In this document: in pieces, positions 1 to 8,028 of the stretch
Layout: every line of letters starts with the position of its first letter
Numbering within the stretch: position 1 is the stretch's first letter
NCBI RefSeq assembly: GCF_000718785.1
Contig: NZ_JOCA01000029.1
Location: forward strand, 1 to 64,000
From: Streptomyces sp. NRRL WC-3626
GTDB taxonomy: Bacteria > Actinomycetota > Actinomycetes > Streptomycetales > Streptomycetaceae
Reading direction: 5' to 3'
DNA length: 64,000 nt
The notes under the pieces: generated by a model
What the model saw: the letters and a program-made list of their open reading frames with translations, nothing else
The model's database searches: none
What the model was told of the DNA's origin: nothing
Position numbers and translations under genes: made by a program

Positions 1-104
1 AATGCGGCACAGCAGCTCCGGCCGCCGCTACCGTGCTCACTCGTACACACCAAAACACCCTCACGCTCAGCAAAGTCCCAACAGCTCACCACCCCTCCAT
101 ACCG

Positions 105-390
105 CAGTGGCTCTGGCTGGTGATCAACATCGCGCTGGCCACCGCCGTCAACGTCATCGGCCTCGCGGTGGCCGACAAGGTCCAACAAGGTGCTGCTGAT
201 CGCCGTGACCGGCTGCCTGCTGGTCCTCGCCGTGCTCTGCGTCCGCCACGGTCTCGGCCACGGCGGAACCGCCGCGGCCGGCGAGGCGCTGTGGAACGGC
301 GCCACCGGCATCTCCGCGGTCACCGCGGCCGCGACCGTCGCCGCCTACGCCATCCTCGGCTTCGACGCGGTCAGCACCCTAGCGGGGGAA
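105..390 (+). pseudogene. APC-family amino-acid permease remnant (frameshifted, truncated)
   Basis: Two reading frames each carry membrane segments of an APC-type amino-acid permease. The first ends in the residues VIGLAVADKV and the second begins VLLIAVTG and runs to ILGFDAVSTLAGE. They join in one frame if a single C in the CC at about 182-183 is removed, restoring ADKVNKVLLIAV, which is how such permeases read. Similarity stops near 390, well short of a 480-500 residue permease, and the N-terminal third is also missing. Neither frame has a plausible start. This is therefore a decayed fragment of three or four helices with no expected function. A sequencing error could explain the frameshift but not the truncation. 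Confidence 0.7.
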
Positions 391-481
391 CGGCCCGGCC
401 CCCTGAAGGGCCGACGCGGTGTCGCTCACGGCCGAGTCGGCATACCGTCGGGGTGAGACGACGCGGGACGGGAGACCGCAC

Positions 482-1723
482 ATGACCACACCGCGGATCG
501 ACTACCGGGCCCTGTTCGCGGTCACGCCCAGCCCGTACCTGGTGCTGGATCCCGACCTCGTGGTGGTGGAGGTCAACGAGGCGTATCTACGGGTGACGGG
601 CCGGACCCGGGACGAGCTGATCGGTCACGAACTCTTCGAGGTGCACCCCGACAACCCGGGTGACCCCGAAGCCGACGGGGTGCGCAATCTCGGCGCGTCC
701 CTGCGGCGGGTGCTGCGGTCGAAGGAACCGGAGTCGATGGCGGTACAGAAGTACGACCTCCCGGTCTCCGGCCGCCCGGACGTGTTCCAGGAGAGATGGT
801 GGTCGCCGATCAACACGCCCGTCCTCGGACCCGACGGGGAGGTGGCGTGGATCATCCACCGGGTCGAGGACATGACCGAGTTCCTGCTGTCCCGCGCCGC
901 GGCCGCCGGACCGGAGGGTGATCCGGGCGGGAAGTGGACGCTGGAGGCCGAACTGTACGCCCGGGCGCAGGAACTCCAGCTCCTCAACGAAAAGCTCCGC
1001 GAAGCCCATGAGTGGGAACGCCGGACCGCGCTGGCCCTCCAGCGGGCCATGCTGCACACCCCGGACCTGGAGGCCCACCCCGGCATCGCCGTGCGCTACA
1101 TGCCGGCCGCCCGGTCGCTCAACGTCTGCGGCGACTGGTACGACGTGGTCGACCTGTCCGAGGACACCTTCACGGTCGCGGTCGGCGACGTCGTCGGGCA
1201 CGGCCTGGAGGCCGCCGCCGTCATGGGCATGCTGCGCAGCGCCCTGTCCGCCGCCGTCCGCGCGCTCCACGAACCCGGCAGGGCGATGGACGTCCTGAGC
1301 CGCTACGCCCGCAGCGCCGAAGGCGCGCTGGCGACCACCGCCGCCAAGGCGGTCGTCGACACCCGCCGGCACAGCATCACCTACACCTGCGCCGGCCACC
1401 CACCGCCGGTGCTCTGCCGGCGGGACGGCACCGTGGTGCTGCTCGACCGGGCCACCGATCCGCCGCTCGGCGTTCTCGACGAGGAGACACCCCGCCCCGA
1501 GGCCTCGGTGCCGTACACGCCGGGCGACACACTCGTCCTGTACACCGACGGTCTCGTCGAGCGCCGTGGTGAGGACATCGACGCCGGCCTGCACCGCCTC
1601 ATGGACGCACTCGCCCGCCACGCCGGCCTCGGCCCGGACCATCTGGCCGACACGCTCCTCAGCCGCCTCGGCGTGGCCGACGGCGGACGCGACGACATCG
1701 CCTTGGTCATTGTCCGCCTCTGA
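482..1723 (+). CDS. PAS domain-containing PP2C (SpoIIE-type) serine phosphatase
   Basis: Cytosolic 413-residue protein. An N-terminal PAS domain (about residues 8-125) starts with the usual ALFAVTPSPYLVLDPDL and LRVTGRTRDELIG blocks. A short helical linker leads into a SpoIIE/PP2C phosphatase domain (about 185-412). Metal-site motifs are visible: GDWYDVV, VGDVVGHG, VLYTDGLVE and the closing GRDDIALVIV. Such proteins dephosphorylate anti-anti-sigma factors in partner-switching pathways, with PAS as the likely signal sensor; the partner here is unknown. I chose ATG at 482 because GGGAG lies just upstream; a GTG at 419 would add 21 uncharacteristic residues overlapping the permease remnant. Confidence 0.9.
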   Translation: MTTPRIDYRALFAVTPSPYLVLDPDLVVVEVNEAYLRVTGRTRDELIGHELFEVHPDNPGDPEADGVRNLGASLRRVLRSKEPESMAVQKYDLPVSGRPDVFQERWWSPINTPVLGPDGEVAWIIHRVEDMTEFLLSRAAAAGPEGDPGGKWTLEAELYARAQELQLLNEKLREAHEWERRTALALQRAMLHTPDLEAHPGIAVRYMPAARSLNVCGDWYDVVDLSEDTFTVAVGDVVGHGLEAAAVMGMLRSALSAAVRALHEPGRAMDVLSRYARSAEGALATTAAKAVVDTRRHSITYTCAGHPPPVLCRRDGTVVLLDRATDPPLGVLDEETPRPEASVPYTPGDTLVLYTDGLVERRGEDIDAGLHRLMDALARHAGLGPDHLADTLLSRLGVADGGRDDIALVIVRL

Positions 1724-1780
1724 CGACGGCCCGGTCCGCCCTTCGTCCCCCGTCCGGGGCAAGGAGACGGCGCTCGGCAG

Positions 1781-1796
1781 GTCACCGCGCGGTGAC
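1781..1796. promoter_or_regulatory. 16-bp perfect palindrome upstream of Rpf-like gene
   Basis: GTCACCGCGCGGTGAC is a perfect palindrome centred 26 bp before the start of the Rpf-like gene and 58 bp after the phosphatase stop. It could be an operator or the terminator stem of the phosphatase gene. No U-tract follows. Confidence 0.4.
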
Positions 1797-1805
1797 GTGA
1801 TGTAG

Positions 1806-2177
<372 letters not shown>

Positions 2178-2188
2178 CCCGGCCGGTC

Positions 2189-2255
2189 CGATGTCCGCCG
2201 GCCCCGCCCGCAGGGTGGGCCGCCGGACATCGAAGGGGCGCGTCGGACGCGCCCC
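2189..2255. terminator. Double hairpin between convergent genes
   Basis: CGATGTCCG (2189) pairs with CGGACATCG (ends 2232). Immediately after comes GGGGCGCGTC-G-GACGCGCCCC (2235-2255), a perfect 10-bp stem. The pair lies between two convergent stop codons, as expected for a bidirectional terminator; U-runs are absent, which is common in Streptomyces. Confidence 0.7.
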
Positions 2256-2282
2256 AGCGACGTGTACGGGCCGCGGCCGCGC

Positions 2283-2714
2283 TCATGCCCCGCTCGGCTC
2301 CCGCGCGCTGAACCGGGCCAGGGTCCAGATGGCGAGAAGGTCGAGCACCATCAGGGAGATCGCCCACAGCGGGTAGTACGGGACGAACATGAACTGTGTG
2401 ATCAGGCTCGCCGCGCCCAGCGCCAGCCCGGCCCCCCTGCCCCAGCTCCTGCCGAGCAGCACGCCGAGGCCCGCGGCCACCAGCGCGATCCCGAGAGCGA
2501 GATGGAGCCAGCCCCAGGCCGTCAGGTCGAACCGGTAGACGTATCGGGGTGCGCTGAAGATGGTGTCCTGGGCGATGCCGGTGACGCCCATGAGAATGCT
2601 CAGCGAACCACTCAGCTCCAGCGCCAGGCCGGCGAAGAGATACGGGCCCATCGCCCAGTCGGTGGTTCCGGATCCTGCGGGGGCCCTGGGCACCGCGCCG
2701 CGTGTGTCTGCCAT
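2283..2714 (-). CDS. Four-helix integral membrane protein, DUF7144-like
   Basis: About 143 residues with four predicted transmembrane helices: PYLFAGLALELSGSLSILMGV, WLHLALGIALVAAGLGVLLG, AGLALGAASLITQFMFVPYY and LWAISLMVLDLLAIWTL. The pattern of four helices with a YYPLW motif before the last matches the small actinobacterial DUF7144-type membrane proteins, whose function is unknown. The ATG at 2714 is preferred; an upstream in-frame start adds 16 charged residues of no family character. It converges with the Rpf-like gene and lies 87 bp downstream of the SRPBCC gene on the same strand, so co-transcription is possible. Confidence 0.8.
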   Translation of the reverse strand: MADTRGAVPRAPAGSGTTDWAMGPYLFAGLALELSGSLSILMGVTGIAQDTIFSAPRYVYRFDLTAWGWLHLALGIALVAAGLGVLLGRSWGRGAGLALGAASLITQFMFVPYYPLWAISLMVLDLLAIWTLARFSAREPSGA

Positions 2715-2801
2715 GGTCGACGCCTTTCCTCGGCCCTCAGCCTCGGTCGGCGGCACGCGCACCGCGACCGCAGCGAGCCGTCCGGGTGAGGCGGCGCGGT
2801 C

Positions 2802-3293
2802 CTAGGAGGTGTCAGACGCCCCCCGGACCCCCACGGAGCCGGTGTCGTGCTCTCGCTCCCGTACCGCGATGCGGGCCAGTTTCGTCAGCATCATGCCGTT
2901 GCGGATCGAGACGACGTAGTCCACCGGAAGCCCGTGCATCCGGATACCGGGACCCCGCAGGGGGTGCCACTCCAGAAGAAAAAGGGTGTGCTCGCCCCAG
3001 GGAATGAGGTTCATGGCGATGCGGGCCGCGCCGAAGGGTTCCGCCCGCGCTTCCAGTTCCAGACGACGGCGTGGTTCACAGATGCGTACGACACAGATGT
3101 CCTCGAGGGCCAACGGCCCCACACCCACGCGGACTTGAAGGCGGGCCCCGACGTCGGGCCAGTGCGGGTCCGCTGCGGTCACCCGTTGTGTTCCCGAGAC
3201 CCATTCGCCGTAGCGGCGGCCGTCGGACAGGAGGTTCCAGACCCCGGACGGCGAGCTGAGGATCAGCCGGCGATTCCGGGCCACAGCGACCAC
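2802..3293 (-). CDS. SRPBCC (polyketide cyclase/START-like) family protein
   Basis: 163 residues with the START-like helix-grip layout: an N-terminal strand then SPSGVWNLLSDGRRYGEWVSGT (helix-turn with the WxLLSD...W pattern), central strands, and a long C-terminal helix (IRNGMMLTKLARIAVRE). Members bind small hydrophobic ligands; some are aromatases or cyclases, most are orphans. No catalytic residues can be assigned. It is transcribed away from the alcohol dehydrogenase with a 178-bp shared upstream region that holds GGCATCCGCAG twice (3360 and 3403), a possible regulator direct repeat. Confidence 0.82.
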   Translation of the reverse strand: MVAVARNRRLILSSPSGVWNLLSDGRRYGEWVSGTQRVTAADPHWPDVGARLQVRVGVGPLALEDICVVRICEPRRRLELEARAEPFGAARIAMNLIPWGEHTLFLLEWHPLRGPGIRMHGLPVDYVVSIRNGMMLTKLARIAVREREHDTGSVGVRGASDTS

Positions 3294-3471
3294 ACTCCTT
3301 CGTCTCCGGCGGGGTCCGCGCCCACGGCCAGCCCGACATTAACCGCGCCCCGCCCGCCCGGCATCCGCAGCACACGGCACCCCGTCCGGACCCGCCGGGC
3401 TGGGCATCCGCAGTGGTCGGGCCGAGGGTGGAGGCCACGTGACGAGGAAAGCCGCGAAGGGACTCACCCGT

Positions 3472-4512
3472 ATGAAGGCACTCCGGTACCGCCGGATCGG
3501 CGCCGCCCCGGAGGTGGTCACCGTCCCCGACCCGGAACCGGGTCCGGGCCAGGTCCTGCTGAAGGTCACCGCGGCCGGGGTCTGCCACTCGGACATCGCG
3601 GTGATGAGCTGGCCCGCCGAGGGCTTCCCCTACGAACTGCCGCTGACCCTCGGCCACGAGGCCGTGGGCACCGTCGCGGTCCTCGGCGACGGTGTGCGCG
3701 GACTGAGGGAGGGCGACGAGGTGGCCGTGTACGGCCCCTGGGGCTGCGGCACCTGCGCCAAGTGTGCGGAAGGGAAGGAGAACTACTGTCTGCGGGCCGC
3801 GGAGCTCGGCATCTTCCCGCCGGGGCTCGGCTCCCCCGGAGCGATCGCCGAGTACCTCCTCGTCGACGATGCCCGGCACCTCGTCCCCGTCGACGGCCTC
3901 GACCCTGTCTCCACGGTGCCGCTGACGGACGCCGGACTGACGCCGTATCACGCCGTCAAACGGGCGCTGCCCCGCCTCGTACCGGGCTCCACGGCGGTGG
4001 TCATCGGTACGGGCGGGCTCGGACATGTCGCCGTTCAGCTGCTGCGTGCCATGTCCCCGGCCCGGGTGATCGCCCTCGACATCAGCGAGGAGAAGCTGGC
4101 GCTCGCGCGGACCGTCGGCGCGCACGAGACCGTGCTCTCCGACGGACGGGCGGTGGGGAAGGTACGGGACCTGACCGGCGGAACCGGAGCCGAGGCCGTG
4201 TTCGACTTCGTCGGGGCGGAGGCGACCGTGCGCACCGCCGGGGCCGTCGTCGCGGTGGAGGGCGAGGTCGGCATCGTGGGCATCGGCGGAGGCGCCCTGC
4301 CCGTGGGGTTCGGCAGCCTGCCCTTCGAGGTGTCGGTCACCGCGCCCTACTGGGGCTCGCGCGGCGAACTGATCGAGGTCATCGGCCTCGCCCGGGCCGG
4401 GGCCGTCGCCGTCCACACGGAGACGTACTCGCTCGACGAGGCACCGCGTGCCTATGAGCGTCTGCACGCCGGAGAGGTGAACGGCCGCGCCGTCATCGTT
4501 CCCCACGGGTGA
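3472..4512 (+). CDS. Zinc-dependent alcohol dehydrogenase (MDR superfamily)
   Basis: 346-residue medium-chain dehydrogenase. The N-terminal GroES-like domain has the catalytic zinc ligands in GVCHSD and the LGHEAVG block, and the complete structural-zinc lobe CGTCAKCAEGKENYC. The Rossmann domain shows VVIGTGGLGHVAVQLLRA and a following acidic residue in IALDIS, which favours NAD over NADP. Length is normal for the family. Substrate is unknown; the class oxidises primary or aromatic alcohols. ATG at 3472 follows AAGGGA and aligns with the family N-terminus MKALRYR; a GTG at 3439 would add 11 residues. It is a single-gene unit divergent from the SRPBCC gene. Confidence 0.92.
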   Translation: MKALRYRRIGAAPEVVTVPDPEPGPGQVLLKVTAAGVCHSDIAVMSWPAEGFPYELPLTLGHEAVGTVAVLGDGVRGLREGDEVAVYGPWGCGTCAKCAEGKENYCLRAAELGIFPPGLGSPGAIAEYLLVDDARHLVPVDGLDPVSTVPLTDAGLTPYHAVKRALPRLVPGSTAVVIGTGGLGHVAVQLLRAMSPARVIALDISEEKLALARTVGAHETVLSDGRAVGKVRDLTGGTGAEAVFDFVGAEATVRTAGAVVAVEGEVGIVGIGGGALPVGFGSLPFEVSVTAPYWGSRGELIEVIGLARAGAVAVHTETYSLDEAPRAYERLHAGEVNGRAVIVPHG

Positions 4513-4604
4513 GGCCGGGCAGGGCCGGGCCGGGCTGACCGCGCGGTGATCCTCGTGGCGCCGCAAGATGGAACGGAAGGAGCGGCGACCGGGGAGGTGC
4601 GGTG

Positions 4605-5726
4605 ATGGACGACAACGCCGAGCAGGACGAGACACCCGTCGAGGAGGGTGTGTACGACGAGGAGAATCCCGACGTCTTCCTGGACGTTCCCCTGCTGAAG
4701 GTCGACGAGATCGACCTGGACGTCGAGAACCTGCGCGCACATGTCTCCCTGCAGACCGAGGTGCTGGATCTGCTGAGGCTGAGTGTCGGCGCCGACGTCA
4801 CGCTCGGCCGCGTGCACCTGGGCATTTCGGGAGTGGAGGCACAGGCCCAGCTCAGGGTGCGGCTCGACAACGTCGCCGCGATCGTCAACCGGGTGCTCAC
4901 CACGCTCGACCGCAATCCGGAGATCCTGCGCGACCTGGCGCGAGGCGTCGGTTCCGCCGTACAGGACGTGGGCGGGGGAGCCCGCCAAGCCGTCGGCGAA
5001 CTGGGCACGGGCGCCGGCCGCGCCGTTCAGGACGTGGGTCAGGGTGCCGGGACTGCTGTGCGGGACGTGGGTCAGGGTGCCGGAGCCGCCGTTCAGGACG
5101 TGGGGCAGGGCGCCGGGACCGCTGTGCGGGACGTGGGTCAGGGTGCCGGGACCGCCGTTCAGGACGTGGGTCAAGGAGCGGGCAGCGCCGTCCACGACGT
5201 CGGTCAAACCACCGAGGCCGCGGTCGGGGACGTGGGCCGCGGTGTAGGCGCGGTGGCGGAGGACGTCGGCCGGCGGGCCGGCACGGTGGTCGAGGATGCC
5301 GGCGGGGAGGCCGGGCGTGTGGTCGAGGGCGCGGGCGGAAAGGCCGGGCGTGCGGTCGAGGATGCCGGCGGGGAGGCCGGGCGTGCGGTCGAGGATGCCG
5401 GTGGCGAGGCCGGGCGTGCGGTCGAGGATGCCGGTGGCGAGGCCGGGCGCGCTGTCCAGGACGCCGGCGGCGAGGCCGGGCGTGCTGTCCAGGACGCCGG
5501 CGGCGAGGCTAGCCGCGCGGCGGCAGCGGACGTGACGGGCGACGCCGTAGCCCCGGCCGGGCCGGCCGCACGGAGCCCGCGCAGGCCGGCGGAGGGCGAG
5601 GACCGGAAGCGGGCCGCCCGGCGCGAGAGCGCGACCCGCAGGCGCCGCGTCCGCTCCGAGGACGGGAAGCTGCCGTCGAGGCCCGCACGCCGCCGTGTCT
5701 CCGGCGAACGGGACGAGCCGCCCTGA
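4605..5726 (+). CDS. Protein with eighteen 11-residue repeats (LEA/apolipoprotein-like)
   Basis: 373 residues in three parts. Residues 1-110 are acidic and look like a folded domain with regular hydrophobic spacing (VFLDVPLLKVDEIDLDVENL, then VGADVTLGRVHLGISGVEAQ). Residues 114-311 are eighteen uninterrupted 11-residue units: first GAGTAVRDVGQ-like, later EAGRAVEDAGG-like. Residues 312-373 are a basic Arg-rich tail. The 11-residue period with alternating Ala/Val and charged positions is the geometry of an amphipathic 11/3 helix, as in group 3 LEA proteins, apolipoproteins and some lipid-surface proteins. No enzyme motif is visible. ATG at 4605 follows GGGGAGG. Function is unknown; desiccation protection, lipid-surface or nucleic-acid association (basic tail) are possibilities only. 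Confidence 0.85.
   Translation: MDDNAEQDETPVEEGVYDEENPDVFLDVPLLKVDEIDLDVENLRAHVSLQTEVLDLLRLSVGADVTLGRVHLGISGVEAQAQLRVRLDNVAAIVNRVLTTLDRNPEILRDLARGVGSAVQDVGGGARQAVGELGTGAGRAVQDVGQGAGTAVRDVGQGAGAAVQDVGQGAGTAVRDVGQGAGTAVQDVGQGAGSAVHDVGQTTEAAVGDVGRGVGAVAEDVGRRAGTVVEDAGGEAGRVVEGAGGKAGRAVEDAGGEAGRAVEDAGGEAGRAVEDAGGEAGRAVQDAGGEAGRAVQDAGGEASRAAAADVTGDAVAPAGPAARSPRRPAEGEDRKRAARRESATRRRRVRSEDGKLPSRPARRRVSGERDEPP
4944..5537 (+). repeat. 18 x 33-bp tandem coding repeat
   Basis: Exactly 594 bp, 18 units of 33 bp, encoding the 11-residue repeats. Units fall into two homogenised subfamilies, GAGxAVxDVGQ (units 3-8) and EAGRAVxDAGG (units 12-17), with divergent units between. Near-identical neighbouring units point to recent unequal crossing-over or slippage. 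Confidence 0.92.
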
Positions 5727-5733
5727 ACGGCCG

Positions 5734-5770
5734 GTGCCCCGCCGGCGGACGGCTCCGGCGGGGAGGGCAC
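5734..5770 (+). terminator. Hairpin after the repeat-protein gene
   Basis: CCCCGCCGG (5737) pairs with CCGGCGGGG (ends 5763) around a 9-nt loop, extended outward by GTGCC/GGCAC with a bulge. It begins 8 bp past the stop, fitting a Rho-independent terminator without a U-tract. Confidence 0.65.
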
Positions 5771-5819
5771 GGGCCCGGAGAGCACCCCGCAGGACATCTC
5801 GTTCCGGTCGACGCTTCGT

Positions 5820-6074
5820 ATGGACCGCCTGCGCTTCGCCGAGCAACCCCGGACCGCCGTTCGCTTCCCGGGTACCGGAGAGCGGGAGTCGACGAGCCGC
5901 AGTGACCGCGACCGTCTCCCCGAGAACGTCGTACCGGGCGAGGACTACCGTGAGGTGGCCGTCGACTACCGCCTGGAAACCCGGCTCACCGGGGACGACC
6001 CCCTACTTGATCAGGGCGTTCGCCGAGATGATCACCAGGCCGATCAGCATGTCGGCGGCCCCGGCCCGCAGTGA
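5820..6074 (+). CDS. Orphan short ORF of uncertain status
   Basis: 84 codons. The first 60 (MDRLRFAEQPRTAVRFPGTG, then RDRLPENVVPGEDYREVAVD) have the GC-rich third positions and composition of real coding sequence and stay open upstream to about 5763 without a start. The last 25 codons run antisense into the membrane-protein gene at 6003 and look like its shadow. There is no convincing ribosome binding site. It may be a gene fragment whose 3' end was lost, or a small real gene. I do not recognise a family. Confidence 0.3.
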   Translation: MDRLRFAEQPRTAVRFPGTGERESTSRSDRDRLPENVVPGEDYREVAVDYRLETRLTGDDPLLDQGVRRDDHQADQHVGGPGPQ

Positions 6075-6521
6075 GGCCGCCCACCCACGCCCCGCCCTGC
6101 GCGCCGTCCACGCGCCCCAGCCGGCCAGGAGCAGGGTGTTGAGCAGCAGGGCGGTTTCCACCGCCTGGCTCTCCGTCCACCAGGACGGCACCGCGGTCAG
6201 CAGCAGCGCGACGGTGGGGAGGGCCGCCACGACGACCGGCCACTCGGCGAGCATGGCGCGCAGCCCGACCCGGAGGCCGCCGCGCTCCGCCGACATCCGG
6301 TGCGCGACGACATGGGCGTAGCCGTGGGCGGCCGCGGAGGCGAGGGCGGTGAGCAGGATCCACAGCGCGTCGGAGCCGGGCTCGTCCGCCTCACCGGGGG
6401 AGTCGAGCGCGGCGGCCAGCGCACTGGCCAGGATCAGCCCGTAGACGCCGCTGAACAGGGCCGTCTCCGACGGCGGCCGGGGAACGGCCGCGCCACGGAG
6501 ACGATGCGTGTGATCGGACAT
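6003..6521 (-). CDS. Five-helix integral membrane protein, unknown function
   Basis: 172 residues. A hydrophilic N-terminus with RPPSETALFSGVYGLILASAL is followed by further hydrophobic segments: LWILLTALASAAAHGYAHVV, WPVVVAALPTVALLLTAV, VETALLLNTLLLAGWGAW and AADMLIGLVIISANALI. The SETALFSGVYGLILASAL and His-rich HGYAHVVAHRM segments recall small actinobacterial membrane proteins of unknown function. ATG at 6521 gives MSDHTHRLRG; upstream in-frame codons add only 13 residues. It is divergent from the PadR-ABC operon, so the 141-bp gap probably contains both promoters, and PadR control of this gene is possible. Confidence 0.75.
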   Translation of the reverse strand: MSDHTHRLRGAAVPRPPSETALFSGVYGLILASALAAALDSPGEADEPGSDALWILLTALASAAAHGYAHVVAHRMSAERGGLRVGLRAMLAEWPVVVAALPTVALLLTAVPSWWTESQAVETALLLNTLLLAGWGAWTARRAGRGWAASLRAGAADMLIGLVIISANALIK

Positions 6522-6607
6522 CGCTACCACTTTCACCGCGGACCCGGCACACGGCAACACGACGACACGGTGCCGACCCGTTCGGATCCCCGGCCGGCGG
6601 GCGCCGT

Positions 6608-6636
6608 TTGACGCTCATTTGGATAACCGCTATCTA
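6608..6636 (+). promoter_or_regulatory. Candidate promoter/operator of the PadR-ABC operon
   Basis: TTGACG (6608), 17 bp, then TATCTA (6631) is a reasonable housekeeping promoter 30 bp before the PadR start. The short inverted repeat GATA-ACCGC-TATC (6622-6634) overlaps the -10 and could be the repressor site. Confidence 0.4.
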
Positions 6637-6662
6637 TTGAGGGTCGCAGGGGAGGGTGATCG

Positions 6663-7196
6663 GTGCAGGACGTGGTGCTGGCGCTGCTGGCCAAGGAGCC
6701 GTCGCACGGCTACGACCTGCGCGCGAGGCTGGTGGCGGCGCTCGGACCGCTGGGGGAGACGCTGAACGCGGGTCAGATCTATGTGACGCTCACCCGGCTC
6801 GAAAAGTCCGGCCTGGTCGTCCAGGAGCGGGAGGACGCGGGCATGCGCGGCCCGCGCCGCAAGGTGTACGGACTGACCGCCGCCGGCCAGGAGCGGGTGG
6901 CGGAGTGGATGACCGAAGGCGCAGGCCCCCGGGCGGATGTGACGGAGTTCCACCTGAAGCTGGTGGCCGCCGCCGAATCGGGCCGCGCCGACCCCCTCGC
7001 GCTCGTGGACGCGCGGCGGCGGGAGCTGATGCGAAGCCTCGCCGAGGCCCAGCAGGCGGCCCTCGCGCACGGCACGGACTCGGAGGCCGGACTTCTCCTG
7101 GAAGGCATCGCCCTCCGGTTGCAGGCGGATCTGCGCTGGTTGGAAGCGTGCGAGCGGACATGGGCCGCCCGCGGGAAAGGCGGGGAGAACGGATGA
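6663..7196 (+). CDS. PadR-family transcriptional regulator
   Basis: 177 residues. The N-terminal winged helix ([49 protein letters not shown]) is the PadR signature. The C-terminal half (about 90-177) is an Arg/Ala/Leu-rich helical dimerisation region. GTG start at 6663 follows GGGGAGGG. Its stop overlaps the start of the ABC ATPase (ATGA), so it is the first gene of a three-gene operon. PadR proteins usually repress an adjacent efflux system and are released by the exported or toxic compound, so autoregulated control of this transporter is the natural reading. Confidence 0.9.
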   Translation: MQDVVLALLAKEPSHGYDLRARLVAALGPLGETLNAGQIYVTLTRLEKSGLVVQEREDAGMRGPRRKVYGLTAAGQERVAEWMTEGAGPRADVTEFHLKLVAAAESGRADPLALVDARRRELMRSLAEAQQAALAHGTDSEAGLLLEGIALRLQADLRWLEACERTWAARGKGGENG

Positions 7197-8026
7197 CCAG
7201 AGACGGTCTGCGGGCCGGTAGCCGGTCCCGGCGCGGGACGGGCGACCGCGGCGCGGGTGCGGCCCCGGCGGGACGCCGGCCCGGTCGGACGACAGGGCCC
7301 GCGCTGCGAGCGGTCGGCCTGTCACGGGCGTACGGGCAGGACGAGAGCCTCGTCTGGGGCGTCGACGGCGTCGACCTCGAGGTGCCCGCCGGGCAGACGC
7401 TCGCCGTCACCGGGCCCAGCGGCTGCGGCAAATCCACGCTGCTGCAACTCCTCGGCGGCCTCGACCGGCCCACCGAAGGGGAGGTGTGGCTCGACGGACG
7501 GCGCGTCGACGACCTCGGCGAACGGGCGCTGGCCAGGATGCGGCGCCGCTCCGTCGGGTTCGTCTTCCAGTCGTTCCACCTGATGGACGAGCTGACCGCG
7601 GCGGAGAACGTCGAACTGCCCGCCCTGCTCGCCGGCGTCTCACCGCGCACCGCCCGCCGCCGTGCCGCCGCACTGCTCGACCGGGTCGGACTCGCCGACC
7701 GGGCCCGGCATCTGCCCGCGGAGCTCTCCGGAGGGCAACGACAGCGGGTCGCCATCGCCCGCGCCCTGGTCAACGAGCCGCTGGTGGTCCTCGCCGACGA
7801 GCCCACCGGGAACCTCGACAGCGCGGCGACCCATGACATCCTCCGGCTCTTCGGCGAACTCCGGTCCGCCGGCCAGACCCTGGTCATCGTCACCCACGAC
7901 GAGCGCGTCTCCGCGACCGCCGACCGCGTCGTCTCCCTGCGCGACGGCACGCTGGCCGGCGACACGCCCCTGCCCGCGGACGGCGGCGCCACACGGCTCG
8001 GCGCGTTCCTCAGCTGGGAGGACTGA
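7193..8026 (+). CDS. ABC transporter ATP-binding protein (MacB/LolD type)
   Basis: 277 residues with a basic 35-residue N-terminal extension before the nucleotide-binding domain. Walker [10 protein letters not shown] (74-82), Q-loop [21 protein letters not shown], signature [15 protein letters not shown], Walker [13 protein letters not shown] and switch His in VTHDE are intact. The Q-loop and PTGNLD motifs are typical of ATPases working with FtsX-like permeases. Its start overlaps the PadR stop by 4 bp and the permease begins 2 bp after its stop, so translation is probably coupled. Likely energises efflux or membrane remodelling together with the next gene; substrate unknown. Confidence 0.93.
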   Translation: MTRDGLRAGSRSRRGTGDRGAGAAPAGRRPGRTTGPALRAVGLSRAYGQDESLVWGVDGVDLEVPAGQTLAVTGPSGCGKSTLLQLLGGLDRPTEGEVWLDGRRVDDLGERALARMRRRSVGFVFQSFHLMDELTAAENVELPALLAGVSPRTARRRAAALLDRVGLADRARHLPAELSGGQRQRVAIARALVNEPLVVLADEPTGNLDSAATHDILRLFGELRSAGQTLVIVTHDERVSATADRVVSLRDGTLAGDTPLPADGGATRLGAFLSWED

Positions 8027-8028
8027 CC

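Noticed and set aside
4944..5537. CRISPR-like array of 33-bp units
   Set aside because: Units are contiguous without spacers, exactly in frame and part of an open protein with a ribosome site. It is a coding tandem repeat.
4452..5846. Long antisense ORF across the repeat gene
   Set aside because: A by-product of GC bias and the repeat; the + strand has the ribosome binding site, sensible N-domain and third-position pattern.
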